From Faecalimonas umbilicata (lineage in GTDB: Bacteria > Bacillota > Clostridia > Lachnospirales > Lachnospiraceae), in the NCBI RefSeq assembly GCF_004346095.1, contig NZ_SLZV01000018.1:1-64000 (forward strand): a stretch of 64,000 bases of DNA, in the 5' to 3' direction. The notes under the pieces were generated by a model. It was not told the DNA's origin. It made no database searches and saw only the letters and a program-made list of their open reading frames with translations. Shown here piece by piece: positions 25,009 through 33,952 of the stretch. The position numbers and the translations under genes were made by a program. Each line of letters begins with the position of its first letter. The first letter of the stretch is position 1.

Positions 25009-27117
25009 TTAGGAAATGTCCTCCATCTCTGTCCGTCTCCACTCAATCCGCGCAACAAACAGATCTCCGTTTACCTCGATTGTAAGTTTCCCTTTCTGAA
25101 GTTCCACAAAGCTTTTGACGATCGCAAGTCCCAGCCCGGATCCTTCTGTGTTTCTTGAAACATCCCCGCGAACAAATCGCTCTGTAATATCTCCCGGATT
25201 AAAATTTAATTCTCCTTTGGAAATATTTTTCATTGTGATTGTAACTATATCCTCGTTATCTGACACATCGATATACACCCTCGTACCTTCCAGTGAATAT
25301 TTCAAAATATTGATCAACAGATTTTCAAAAATCCTATAGGTCTTCTGACTATCTAAAGTAAGATACACCTTTTCCTCCTGAAAGTTCCACCGGAAATCAA
25401 GTTCGGATTTTTCCATACGTTCACTCAGTTCTAACCTCACCTGTTTCAAAAGTGAAATAATGTCTACTTTTGCCAATTCAAGCTTCACATTTTTGCTTGT
25501 CGCCTTGCTAACCTCAAATAAATCCTCAATCAGTACTTTGAGCCGCATAGATTTTCGCTCCAACACGTTGATATAGTTTTCTCGCTCTTCGTCCGTGATT
25601 CCTTCTTCTTTCAGCAGATTCACATAAGTGATGATCGCGGTCAGCGGTGTTTTCAGATCGTGGGAAACATTGGTGATCAGCTCCGTCTTCATCTTCTGAC
25701 TTTTGACCTCTTCGTCTACCGCTGACTTAAATCCGCTCTGGATCTGTAGTAACTGCTTTCTGACTGGATCAAAAATTCCGAAATCCTGTTCCATAGACAT
25801 ATCAAGGTTGCCGGATGCAATCTTCTCTGTCGCCTGAAGCATCCGCTGATAATCCTGTTTGATTTTATAATACTTTTTGCAGATAGTCCGGAATAAGACC
25901 ACTGAGTAGATCAGCACTCCCGCAATTCCAAAGAACCATCCCATACAAAACAGTGATACGATCACAAACTGTGCTGCAACAAACCGGAAGATTACTTTAT
26001 TGGATTGTTCCTGCAAATCAATCCGAAAGAATATGTCAACCCGCTTTGCCAGTCCGCTCCATTTCTTTTTCAGAAAAGAACATGCTTTTTCCAGTTTCGC
26101 ACGATGTTTTTTCAGAAACGGAATCAAAAATATCCTTTCTCTGACTGCTTGTTTCCATCCGATACTGATCAGATTTCGGATGCTTCCTGTCACCCAGTAA
26201 ATCAGACTGAAGTATATGATCCAGACAATCAGATTCCATGCCATGACCATACTTTCTGCATCTCCATTGCTCAATCCGAGCTGTACCAGTCTATCCTGAA
26301 TATCTCCTCTCATTGTGCTGATGACCAGACTGGTAACTGCCTCCCACAAGATCAGCAGTCCTATGACAGTAATTCCAATGATTTCTACCGGCATCTGGAA
26401 CCCTCTCTCGTTTCCGGTATTTAACTTTTTCACAAACGGAAGAAATATCGCCGCACCAATCAGAACAAAAATCGAAATTCTGATCATATCCGCCATTCCG
26501 CTTCTATAATAAACGGCATAAAACGGATTCCCGATATAGGACTGATATGCCTGCCCCTGTTCCTTAGTCATACCATATAAAAATGTACAGTCCGCCGGAG
26601 TTCCCATCTCTTCTGCTGTCTCTACATCTTCATATTGATCTTCGTATTGATAATACAGTCCTTCCGACAGACGCACTTTCATTTTCTGGGCATAAGTTCC
26701 ATAGCATTCTGTCACTTCTGCATTTCCAAGATGATCGTATTCCATCTGTACGATCCAGTCATATTTTTTTAGATGATCTTGTGCAAGAAGTTGTTTTAAA
26801 GACTCCCCGTTCTTTAGAATCGTTTTTCCATTTTTATTTAACACTTCATATTGAAGATATGGACGGATTTCCCGGAAAGAATTTCCCGGTGGATCCAGCT
26901 CCCGCGTATTCGCCCCACTGATTTCTTCATATAAAACTTGATTTCCATTATAAAGCATTTCCGCGAATTCCCGTGTCGTATAATATTTTCTGCTCTCTTT
27001 CTCACTCTGCTCTCGTATATGCGGATAGGCGGACAAAATCACCATCGCCGGAACTATACAGAGCAGCGTCCATAAAAAATATTTGATCTTACATTTGTTT
27101 TTCCATCTTGTAGCCAA
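25009..27117 (-). CDS. Sensor histidine kinase (multi-pass, Clostridia type)
   Basis: A 702-residue kinase. An N-terminal helix (12-30) is followed by an extracellular domain of about 180 residues, then helices near 210-230, 245-265, 295-315 and 375-410. HAMP-like and HisKA regions follow, with phospho-accepting His in TNVSHDLKTPLTAIITYV (about residue 484), and HATPase with NLLINILKYS and GSGLGLAIVKSFVELQ. The usual DNGxG box is replaced by a KNISKGELNF form, typical of a clostridial subgroup. No ATG fits the start; a TTG at 27117, inside the end of the regulator gene (29-base overlap), is used. Confidence 0.88.
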   Translation of the reverse strand: MATRWKNKCKIKYFLWTLLCIVPAMVILSAYPHIREQSEKESRKYYTTREFAEMLYNGNQVLYEEISGANTRELDPPGNSFREIRPYLQYEVLNKNGKTILKNGESLKQLLAQDHLKKYDWIVQMEYDHLGNAEVTECYGTYAQKMKVRLSEGLYYQYEDQYEDVETAEEMGTPADCTFLYGMTKEQGQAYQSYIGNPFYAVYYRSGMADMIRISIFVLIGAAIFLPFVKKLNTGNERGFQMPVEIIGITVIGLLILWEAVTSLVISTMRGDIQDRLVQLGLSNGDAESMVMAWNLIVWIIYFSLIYWVTGSIRNLISIGWKQAVRERIFLIPFLKKHRAKLEKACSFLKKKWSGLAKRVDIFFRIDLQEQSNKVIFRFVAAQFVIVSLFCMGWFFGIAGVLIYSVVLFRTICKKYYKIKQDYQRMLQATEKIASGNLDMSMEQDFGIFDPVRKQLLQIQSGFKSAVDEEVKSQKMKTELITNVSHDLKTPLTAIITYVNLLKEEGITDEERENYINVLERKSMRLKVLIEDLFEVSKATSKNVKLELAKVDIISLLKQVRLELSERMEKSELDFRWNFQEEKVYLTLDSQKTYRIFENLLINILKYSLEGTRVYIDVSDNEDIVTITMKNISKGELNFNPGDITERFVRGDVSRNTEGSGLGLAIVKSFVELQKGKLTIEVNGDLFVARIEWRRTEMEDIS

Positions 27118-27793
27118 TTCCCCACACCACCTTTACATACTTTGGTTCTTTTTGATTAATCTCAATCTTTTCCCGGATATTCCGGATATGTACCATGATC
27201 GTCTCCGTGTTGACCGCTTTTTCATTCCAGACTCTCTCATAGATCTCCTCTGCGGAAAAGACTCTTCCCGGATGTTTGATCAAAAGCAGCAAAATCTTAA
27301 ATTCAATCGGCGTCATCTTGACCTGTCTTCCGTCCACAAGCACTTCCACACGGTCTTCATTGACCTCCAGCCCTCCGATCATATAGGATCTTTCCTTTTC
27401 TTCTTTTTTGTTGAGAGCCTCCTGAAATCGATTGTATCTGCGAAGCTGAGAGTTCACCCGCGCCATCAGTTCCATTGGGGTAAACGGCTTTGTAACATAA
27501 TCATCTGCGCCGATATTAAGCCCCATTACTTTATCCACCTCCTCTGATTTTGCCGATAACATAATGACCGGAAATTCATATTTTTCCCTAAGTCTCATCG
27601 TCATCGTGATCCCGTCCATCACCGGCATCATAATGTCAACGATTGCCAGATCGATCTTTTCCCGCTCAATAATCGCTAAGCCCTCCTTCCCATTCTCTGC
27701 CTGAAAGACTGTGTACCCCTGGCTGCGCAGATAAATCTCCACACCCTCCCGAATCTCTTTATCATCTTCTACAATTACTATCTGATTCTTCAT
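27089..27793 (-). CDS. Response regulator, OmpR family
   Basis: A 234-residue regulator. Receiver marks: VEDDKEIREG, phospho-acceptor in IDLAIVDIMMPVMDG (about residue 53), MLSAKSEEVDK and VTKPFTPMEL. The winged helix has MTPIEFKILLLLIKHPGRVF and ends VVWGIGYKMEKQM. AGGGAGCAGGGG precedes the ATG. It is the partner of the histidine kinase whose gene overlaps its end. The regulon is unknown; no membrane target gene sits next to it, except the 65-residue membrane protein downstream. Confidence 0.93.
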   Translation of the reverse strand: MKNQIVIVEDDKEIREGVEIYLRSQGYTVFQAENGKEGLAIIEREKIDLAIVDIMMPVMDGITMTMRLREKYEFPVIMLSAKSEEVDKVMGLNIGADDYVTKPFTPMELMARVNSQLRRYNRFQEALNKKEEKERSYMIGGLEVNEDRVEVLVDGRQVKMTPIEFKILLLLIKHPGRVFSAEEIYERVWNEKAVNTETIMVHIRNIREKIEINQKEPKYVKVVWGIGYKMEKQM

Positions 27794-27972
27794 ATCCCCT
27801 GCTCCCTTTCGTTCCTTTTCGTATACTTTCTATAATAGAATAAAATCTTCCATAAACAGTTTCAGTATACTACTTTTCCTTTGCAAAACCTAGTATAAAG
27901 CATAGTTCTAAATATCCCACGGACAAAATTCCAAAGATTTTCTAAAGGTTTTCATAGAAATTTCCCGAGTAT

Positions 27973-28013
27973 TAAAAAAATACACCCTGCCGAAAATTTC
28001 CGACAAGGCGTAT
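27973..28013 (-). terminator. Terminator of the ABC exporter operon
   Basis: A 13-bp stem with several G-U pairs (ATACGCCTTGTCG with CGGCAGGGTGTAT) followed by TTTTTTT on the minus strand, directly after the DUF3783 stop. Confidence 0.88.
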
Positions 28014-28015
28014 CT

Positions 28016-28405
28016 TTATAATGTCTGTTTTGGATTCATCTTTGCATGTTCTTCCTGCAACTCATGATACAGTTCCAAAGATGTCCATTTCTGATTGTAC
28101 TCCGTCACAATCGCTTTCAGATTAACTTTCGCGATTCCCGCTTTTCGAAACTCCTTTAATAGCAAGTCAATCCTGCTGCTTGTAAATCCTTTCATCACAA
28201 GCATTTCCTCTGGAAATCCTTCTCCCTCATAAATGTCCCCGGACGATGGTATCTCCTTATTTCCCGCCAAAAATCCAATCGGCTCCAAATACTGCTCCTT
28301 TGACACTTTTTTTATCTTTACCTTCATTTTTAAAAGCACCATCTTAATCTTACGTGCCTTCTCACCCTCATCAAAATTATACAATAACACGGTCTCAAAA
28401 TTCAT
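28016..28405 (-). CDS. DUF3783 domain-containing protein
   Basis: A 129-residue protein of the DUF3783 family, recognised by the start NFETVLLYNFDEGEKARKIK, KEQYLEPIGFLAG and PEEMLVMKGFTSSRIDLLLK. It is cytosolic and of unknown function. The ATG at 28405 has GGAGG 9 bases upstream; the longer frame would run into the MarR gene. Last gene of the operon with a MarR regulator and two ABC exporter subunits. Confidence 0.83.
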   Translation of the reverse strand: MNFETVLLYNFDEGEKARKIKMVLLKMKVKIKKVSKEQYLEPIGFLAGNKEIPSSGDIYEGEGFPEEMLVMKGFTSSRIDLLLKEFRKAGIAKVNLKAIVTEYNQKWTSLELYHELQEEHAKMNPKQTL

Positions 28406-28452
28406 CTCGTTTCCTCCATTTCTTCCAGGCAGATATTGTTCCCTCTGCTCTT

Positions 28453-28890
28453 CTACAATGATACTTCTTCGTTCCTCAAGTTGCAAAGCATCCGCTCAAG
28501 ATAACTGTAAAGCATCTTCTGCTCCTCCTCTGAAAATCCATTCGTCAGACGCTTCTCCAACTCTTGAAAGACAATCGAAACTTCCTTTGCCTTCTCGCTT
28601 CCAGTCGGTGTCAATGAGATGAGAAAACATCTCCTGCACTCCTCATCGGTCTTTCTTTCTACATATCCTAGTTGGACAAGCTTATCTAGATTTCTTGACA
28701 ACGTCGTCTGGTCTACATGACACATCTGCGCCAGTTCTTTCTGCGTAATTTCTGTCTTTTTCAACAACGCCTTCAGCACTCCCGGCTGTCCCGGTGTCAG
28801 CCCCAGCTTTTCAAATTTCGGTCTTAACGTCTGTCTGCGCTCCATATCAAGGCAGAACAAAAGGTCTCTGATCATCGCCGTTTTTTCCAT
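28453..28890 (-). CDS. MarR-family transcriptional regulator
   Basis: A 145-residue winged-helix regulator. The recognition region is ITQKELAQMCHVDQTTLSRNLDKLVQLGYVERK, followed by the wing with Arg-Cys pairs (DEECRRCFLISLTPTG) and a C-terminal dimer helix. It is encoded after the ABC exporter genes, and probably represses that operon through palindromes at 32569-32616. The two adjacent Cys-flanked Arg residues might make it thiol-sensitive, which is speculative. Confidence 0.9.
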   Translation of the reverse strand: MEKTAMIRDLLFCLDMERRQTLRPKFEKLGLTPGQPGVLKALLKKTEITQKELAQMCHVDQTTLSRNLDKLVQLGYVERKTDEECRRCFLISLTPTGSEKAKEVSIVFQELEKRLTNGFSEEEQKMLYSYLERMLCNLRNEEVSL

Positions 28891-28917
28891 ATATGTTTTT
28901 CCTCTTTTCTTTCCTGT

Positions 28918-30768
28918 TTATTCCAATTCAAACTGTCCCGTATATAACTGGTAATACCTTCCTCTCTGCTCCAACAACTCCTCGTGGTCTCCCCGCTCGA
29001 TAATTTCCCCATGATCTAACACCATGATCGCATTGGAATTTCTAACCGTAGAGAGCCTGTGAGCAATGACAAATACTGTACGTCCCTTCATCAGAGAATC
29101 CATTCCTTTCTCGATCAATCGCTCCGTTCTTGTATCGATAGAACTTGTCGCCTCATCAAGAATCAGCACCGGAGGATCTGCAACTGCCGCCCTTGCAATT
29201 GCAAGCAGCTGTCTCTGCCCCTGTGACAGATTTGCACCGTCACTTTCGATCATCGTATCGTATCCGTTTGGGAGGCGCCGGATAAAAGAATCTGCATTGG
29301 CCAGTTTCGCTGCCTGCTCCACTTCCTCCTGACTTGCATCCAGATTTCCATAGCGGATATTTTCTGCAATCGTCCCCGTAAATAAATGAGTGTCCTGAAG
29401 TACCAGTCCAAGAGATCTTCTAAGATCTGCCTTCTTGATTTTTTTCACATCAATCCCATCATAAGTAATACATCCGCCCTGCACATCATAAAAACGGTTG
29501 ATCAGATTAATGATCGTCGTCTTTCCTGCGCCAGTCGAACCGACAAAGGCAATTTTCTGACCTGGCTTGGCATAGAGACTGATCTTCTTTAAGATCTGTT
29601 TCTTTTCTGTATATCCAAACGCTACCTCATGAAAGCGTACATCTCCACAAAGCGGGACCACTGTCCCATCCTCCGTATCTTTCCATGCCCATTTTCCACT
29701 TCTCTCTCTGCATTCCTCCAAAGAGCCATCTTCTTTTTTCCGAACTCTGCACAGTGTGACAGTTCCCTCGTCCCACTCCAGTTCTTCGTCCATCATATCG
29801 AAAATCCTCTCTGCTCCGGACAATGCTGCCAGCAGGAAATTGACCTGCATTGTAAACTGATTGACCGGCATCGCACTCTGCCTGACGTAAACCAGATACG
29901 ATGCAAGGCTTCCGAGATCCATCATCCCTTGGATCACAAACAACCCACCTACACATGCAGAAACCGCATAATTGACATAGGAGAGGCTGACGATTGTAGG
30001 AATCAGCATTCCGGAATACTGAAATGCACTTGTGGAAGCTTTCCGGAGATTTTCATTTCTTTTGGAAAATTCTTTAAAATCCACCTCTTCATGGTTAAAC
30101 ACTTTTTCGACCTTCTGTCCATCCACCATCTCCTCGATAAATCCGTTGACCTCACCTAAATATTTCTGCTGGCTGTTAAAATACCGCTTTCCCCTTGCAC
30201 CGCTATACTTTATGAATAAAAACATCAAAAGCATGAACACCAACACAATCAGTGACAACTTAAAATTCAGAAGAATGATACAGATAATTGTTCCGGCAAT
30301 CGTAAAAAAACTCTGGATCAAAGTTGTGAAACTGTTGTTTAACGCTTCCGAGATCGTATCTACATCATTCGTAAATCGACTCATAAGCTCCCCATGTGTA
30401 TGTCCATCAAAATATGACAATGGAAGCCCCTGAGTGTGACGAAACAAATCTTCTCTGATCTCACTTACCACCTGCTGTCCCGTACGCGCCATAATCTTTC
30501 CATAGCCATAAGTTGCAAGTACTCCTACCGCATACATCACTCCCATAAAGAAAAGCATTCTCGCAAGTCCTTCCACATCCCCCGGAAGAATATAGCGATT
30601 GACAACCGGCTTTAAAAGATATGTCCCAAGAATGCTCGCCACACTGCTGACAGTAACAAGGATGGCTACAATGGCCACGGCAATCTTATGTACACCGAGA
30701 TACCCAAGTAATTTTTTCAATGTTTTCTTTGTGTCTTTTGGTTTTTTATAGTTCATCGTCCTTGCCAT
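28918..30768 (-). CDS. ABC exporter subunit with intact ATPase site
   Basis: A 616-residue half-transporter: six helices (about 25-330), then an ATPase with Walker A GSTGAGKTTIINLINR, signature LSQGQRQLLAIARA and Walker B PPVLILDEATSSIDTRTE (catalytic Glu present). Between the two domains is an insertion of about 45 residues rich in charges, common in this subgroup. The ATG overlaps the stop of the partner gene (TAATG). With the upstream protein it forms a heterodimeric exporter of the LmrCD/BmrCD type, probably for drugs or toxic compounds. Confidence 0.93.
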   Translation of the reverse strand: MARTMNYKKPKDTKKTLKKLLGYLGVHKIAVAIVAILVTVSSVASILGTYLLKPVVNRYILPGDVEGLARMLFFMGVMYAVGVLATYGYGKIMARTGQQVVSEIREDLFRHTQGLPLSYFDGHTHGELMSRFTNDVDTISEALNNSFTTLIQSFFTIAGTIICIILLNFKLSLIVLVFMLLMFLFIKYSGARGKRYFNSQQKYLGEVNGFIEEMVDGQKVEKVFNHEEVDFKEFSKRNENLRKASTSAFQYSGMLIPTIVSLSYVNYAVSACVGGLFVIQGMMDLGSLASYLVYVRQSAMPVNQFTMQVNFLLAALSGAERIFDMMDEELEWDEGTVTLCRVRKKEDGSLEECRERSGKWAWKDTEDGTVVPLCGDVRFHEVAFGYTEKKQILKKISLYAKPGQKIAFVGSTGAGKTTIINLINRFYDVQGGCITYDGIDVKKIKKADLRRSLGLVLQDTHLFTGTIAENIRYGNLDASQEEVEQAAKLANADSFIRRLPNGYDTMIESDGANLSQGQRQLLAIARAAVADPPVLILDEATSSIDTRTERLIEKGMDSLMKGRTVFVIAHRLSTVRNSNAIMVLDHGEIIERGDHEELLEQRGRYYQLYTGQFELE

Positions 30769-32495
30769 TACAGTCCACATCCTTCCTGCTGAGAGTAATA
30801 AATCTCTTGATAAATCTCATTTCGCTGCAACAGTTCCTCATGTGTTCCACAATCATTCAGCTTTCCATCTTCCATGATCAGAATCTGATCCGCATGCATC
30901 ACCGAAGTAATTCTCTGTGCAATAATAATTTTTGTCGTATCAGCGAGACTGTTCTGCAACGCCTCCCTGATCTTCGCCTCGGTTGCTGTGTCCACCGCAC
31001 TTGTAGAATCATCCAGAATCAAAATGCGCGGCCGCTTCAGCAATGCTCTGGCAATGCACAGTCGTTGTTTCTGTCCACCGGACAGATTCACGCCACCTTG
31101 TTCCACCTGTGAAGAAAGTCCATCTTTCATCTGTAAAAGAAATTCATCTGCACATGCCATACGACATGCTTTCATCAACTCTTCCTCACTTGCATCTTCT
31201 TTTCCCCAGCGCAGATTGTCCGCAATCGTACCCGTAAACAACGTATTTTTCTGAAGTACCATAGCGACCGCCTCACGCAGATGCTTCAGCGGATATTGTT
31301 TAACCGGTATTTGATCGATCAAAATCTCTCCTTCTGTCACGTCATACAACCTTGGGATCAGCTGTACAAGTGTAGACTTTGCAGATCCGGTCCCTCCAAT
31401 GATTCCTACCGTCTGCCCCGGTTCAATATGAAAAGATACATTCGAAAGCACATATTTTTTTCCTTCTTTTTTATATTTAAAAGAAACATTCCGAAATTCA
31501 ATCTCTCCGGCTTTGATCTCACCTGTCGCTTCCGGATCCTCTTTCAGATCAATCTCTTCATCAAGTACATCCAAAATCCGCTTTCCAGAAGCCATCGCTC
31601 TTGTCAGCATCAGAAACACATTTGAGATCATCATCAGCGAGTTTAAAATTTGAAGAACATAGCTTAAAAAACCTGTCAGTTCTCCGACCTGCATCTCCCC
31701 GGCAAAGATCAGTTTTCCTCCGAACCATAAAATGCATATGATCGTTGTATACATGACAAGCTGCATGGCAGGCATATTTAGCACAGCTGTTCGAAAAGAT
31801 TTCTCAGAAATACTTTTTAGTTCCTGATTGACCTGCGCAAATTTCACTTTCTCATAATCTTCCCGGACATATGCCTTCACAACACGGATTGCCGTCAGAT
31901 TTTCCTGAATCATCCGGTTTACAAGGTCTATTGCCGACTGCATCCTCGTATACAGTGGTCTGACTTTTCGGATCACAAGCCAAAGGCAGATTCCAAGTGT
32001 AGGCGCCGCGACAAAGAATACAAGCGCCAGCTTCGCATTCAATAAGAAAGACAAGATCATTCCGGTCACCATCATTAATGGAGCCCGGATCAGCGGACGG
32101 ATTCCGTTTGAAACAGCATTTTGGATCAATGTCACATCACTTGTCAATCTCGTTACAAGCGAAGAAGTGGAAAACTTATCCGTATTTGAGAAAGAAAATT
32201 CTTGTATTTTACGATATTCCGCCTTCCTGAGTTCTGCTCCAAGCCCCTGCCCACAAAGTGCCGCAAACCTGGCATACCCGATCCCGAGAACTAGAGAAAT
32301 CCCGGCACAGAATACCATCTGCAATCCTCTCTCCAGAATATATGCCTGATCTCCATTCGCCACGCCAACATCAATGATATCTGCCATGATCATCGGAATG
32401 ATCAGCTCAAAAAGCGTTTCAAATGCCACGCAAAGGCAGCTTAGCACCGCATACATCTTATACTTTTCCATGTACACATAAAACCGTTTTAGCAT
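30768..32495 (-). CDS. ABC exporter subunit with degenerate ATPase site
   Basis: A 575-residue half-transporter with six helices and an ATPase domain. Walker A reads GGTGSAKSTLVQL, with Ala in place of the second Gly, and Walker B reads ILILDDSTSAVD, with Asp in place of the catalytic Glu; the signature LSGGQKQRLCIARA is intact. Loss of the catalytic Glu in one partner is normal for heterodimeric exporters such as TM287/288. First gene of the operon, expressed from a promoter overlapped by palindromes. Confidence 0.93.
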   Translation of the reverse strand: MLKRFYVYMEKYKMYAVLSCLCVAFETLFELIIPMIMADIIDVGVANGDQAYILERGLQMVFCAGISLVLGIGYARFAALCGQGLGAELRKAEYRKIQEFSFSNTDKFSTSSLVTRLTSDVTLIQNAVSNGIRPLIRAPLMMVTGMILSFLLNAKLALVFFVAAPTLGICLWLVIRKVRPLYTRMQSAIDLVNRMIQENLTAIRVVKAYVREDYEKVKFAQVNQELKSISEKSFRTAVLNMPAMQLVMYTTIICILWFGGKLIFAGEMQVGELTGFLSYVLQILNSLMMISNVFLMLTRAMASGKRILDVLDEEIDLKEDPEATGEIKAGEIEFRNVSFKYKKEGKKYVLSNVSFHIEPGQTVGIIGGTGSAKSTLVQLIPRLYDVTEGEILIDQIPVKQYPLKHLREAVAMVLQKNTLFTGTIADNLRWGKEDASEEELMKACRMACADEFLLQMKDGLSSQVEQGGVNLSGGQKQRLCIARALLKRPRILILDDSTSAVDTATEAKIREALQNSLADTTKIIIAQRITSVMHADQILIMEDGKLNDCGTHEELLQRNEIYQEIYYSQQEGCGL

Positions 32496-32555
32496 TCCAT
32501 CAAACCCCTTCCTTTTTCTCTAACACTTCTGCAATCTTCTCTTCCTGCGTATACC

Positions 32556-32616
32556 TCTATACATATACAACTGTCACAGTTACAATATTTTCATATACAT
32601 TAGTTGTATATACAAC
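32556..32616 (-). promoter_or_regulatory. Exporter operon promoter with two palindromic operators
   Basis: On the minus strand TTGTAA (32585-32580) and TATAGA (32561-32556) are 18 bases apart. A 13-base palindrome AACTGTCACAGTT (32569-32581) fills the spacer, and a perfect 14-base palindrome GTTGTATATACAAC (32603-32616) lies just upstream. These are likely sites for the MarR protein of the operon. Confidence 0.6.
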
Positions 32617-32695
32617 AATCATCTTTATCATAAACATATTTTTTTCCATTGTCAATGAAAAGCACCAATAAACTCTTTTCTCTTGCAATATGAAA

Positions 32696-32727
32696 GGCTG
32701 CGGAAGTATTCTCTCACCTCCGCAGCC
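32696..32727 (-). terminator. Probable terminator of the telA operon
   Basis: GGCTGCGGA / TCCGCAGCC is a perfect 9-bp stem about 45 bases after the telA stop. The U-run after it on the minus strand is short (CTTTC), so efficiency is uncertain. Confidence 0.55.
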
Positions 32728-32770
32728 TCTCCTGCATTTTCTAAAACATCGCTGTTCTTTTTTCTCTGTA

Positions 32771-33910
32771 CTAATGAATCTCCAAAAGCTTCTGCTTTAG
32801 TTCCCCTTCCATACGATTTAACTCCACCTCTGCTGCACGACGTTTTTCCTTTCCCTCTGTCTGGATTTTCATCACTTCATCCAGCGTAGCGATCAACGAC
32901 TCATTTGTCGCCTTCAGTGTTTCCATATCCACAATGCCTCGCTCCGTCTCTTTTGCGGTCTCAATCGTTGCCATTTTCAATGTCTCTGCGTTTTTGCGGA
33001 GCAGGGCATTTGTCATGTCGGTCACTTCCCGCTGTGCTTTCGCGGCCTTCGCAGAATTTTCCACACCGATTGCCAGTACCATCTGACTCTTCCAAAGCGG
33101 AATCGTATTGACGATCGTCGACTGAATCTTCTCTGACATTAATGTATCATTGCTCTGCACAAGACGAATTTGCGGAGCCATCTGAAGCGAAACCGCCCTT
33201 GTCAGTTCTAAATCATGGATCTTCTTCTCAAACCGATTACAAAGAGACGAAAGATCACTTACCGCCTGTGCATCTTCCGGCAAGCCGCTTCCCTTTGCCT
33301 TTGCTTCAAGCTGTGCCATCTCTGTAGTGCGCACTTCTTCCAGCTTTCGTTTTCCTGCAGCAATATACATCGACAATTCTTTAAAATAAGTGACATTTAA
33401 TTCATACATTTTGTCAAGCATTGCAATATCTTTCAATAACTGAATCTGATGGCTCTCAAGTGCATCACAGATTCGCTCGACATTTCCTTCCGCCTTCTCA
33501 TACTTTGCTTTCATATTTGCCAGCTTATTCCCACTTTTCTTAAAGAAGCTAAAAAAGCCCTTATCTTCCTCTTCTTCCTCGAGAGTTCTCAACTCCGATA
33601 CGACACTTGCCAGCATTTCCCCTACTTCTCCGAGGTCTTTTGTGCGCACATTCTCCAGCGCCGTCTCTGAAAAATCCGCCATCTTCTTCTGCGCCCCTGC
33701 ACCGTACTGTAAAATCATATTGGAACTGTGCAGATCAATCTTCGCCGCAAATTCTTCCACCATGCGTCTCTCTTCCGGAGAGAGATTCACTTCCTCTTCT
33801 TTCACAAGTGGCTCCGGTTCCTTCTCTGCCACCGCCGCCTTCTCTTCTCCGAATGGGTCCAACGTCAATGTCGGCGCTTTCTGCATCATCTCATCTAAAT
33901 CCTGTGCCAT
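32771..33910 (-). CDS. Toxic anion resistance protein, TelA family
   Basis: A 379-residue, largely helical cytosolic protein of the TelA/YaaN family. Recognised by the acidic N-terminal linker, then MVEEFAAKIDLHSSNMILQY, a coiled region (GFFSFFKKSGNKLANMKAKY) and the C-terminal helices with NTIPLWKSQMVLAIG and TNALLRKNAETLKMA. The pairing with an XpaC gene directly upstream is the same as xpaC-yaaN in Bacillus. The family is linked to tellurite and envelope stress; its biochemical role is not settled. The ATG at 33910 has AGGAGG 7 bases upstream. Confidence 0.9.
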   Translation of the reverse strand: MAQDLDEMMQKAPTLTLDPFGEEKAAVAEKEPEPLVKEEEVNLSPEERRMVEEFAAKIDLHSSNMILQYGAGAQKKMADFSETALENVRTKDLGEVGEMLASVVSELRTLEEEEEDKGFFSFFKKSGNKLANMKAKYEKAEGNVERICDALESHQIQLLKDIAMLDKMYELNVTYFKELSMYIAAGKRKLEEVRTTEMAQLEAKAKGSGLPEDAQAVSDLSSLCNRFEKKIHDLELTRAVSLQMAPQIRLVQSNDTLMSEKIQSTIVNTIPLWKSQMVLAIGVENSAKAAKAQREVTDMTNALLRKNAETLKMATIETAKETERGIVDMETLKATNESLIATLDEVMKIQTEGKEKRRAAEVELNRMEGELKQKLLEIH

Positions 33911-33952
33911 CCTGATTCCTCCTATCCTCATCTGCCATTTTCTGACATACTT

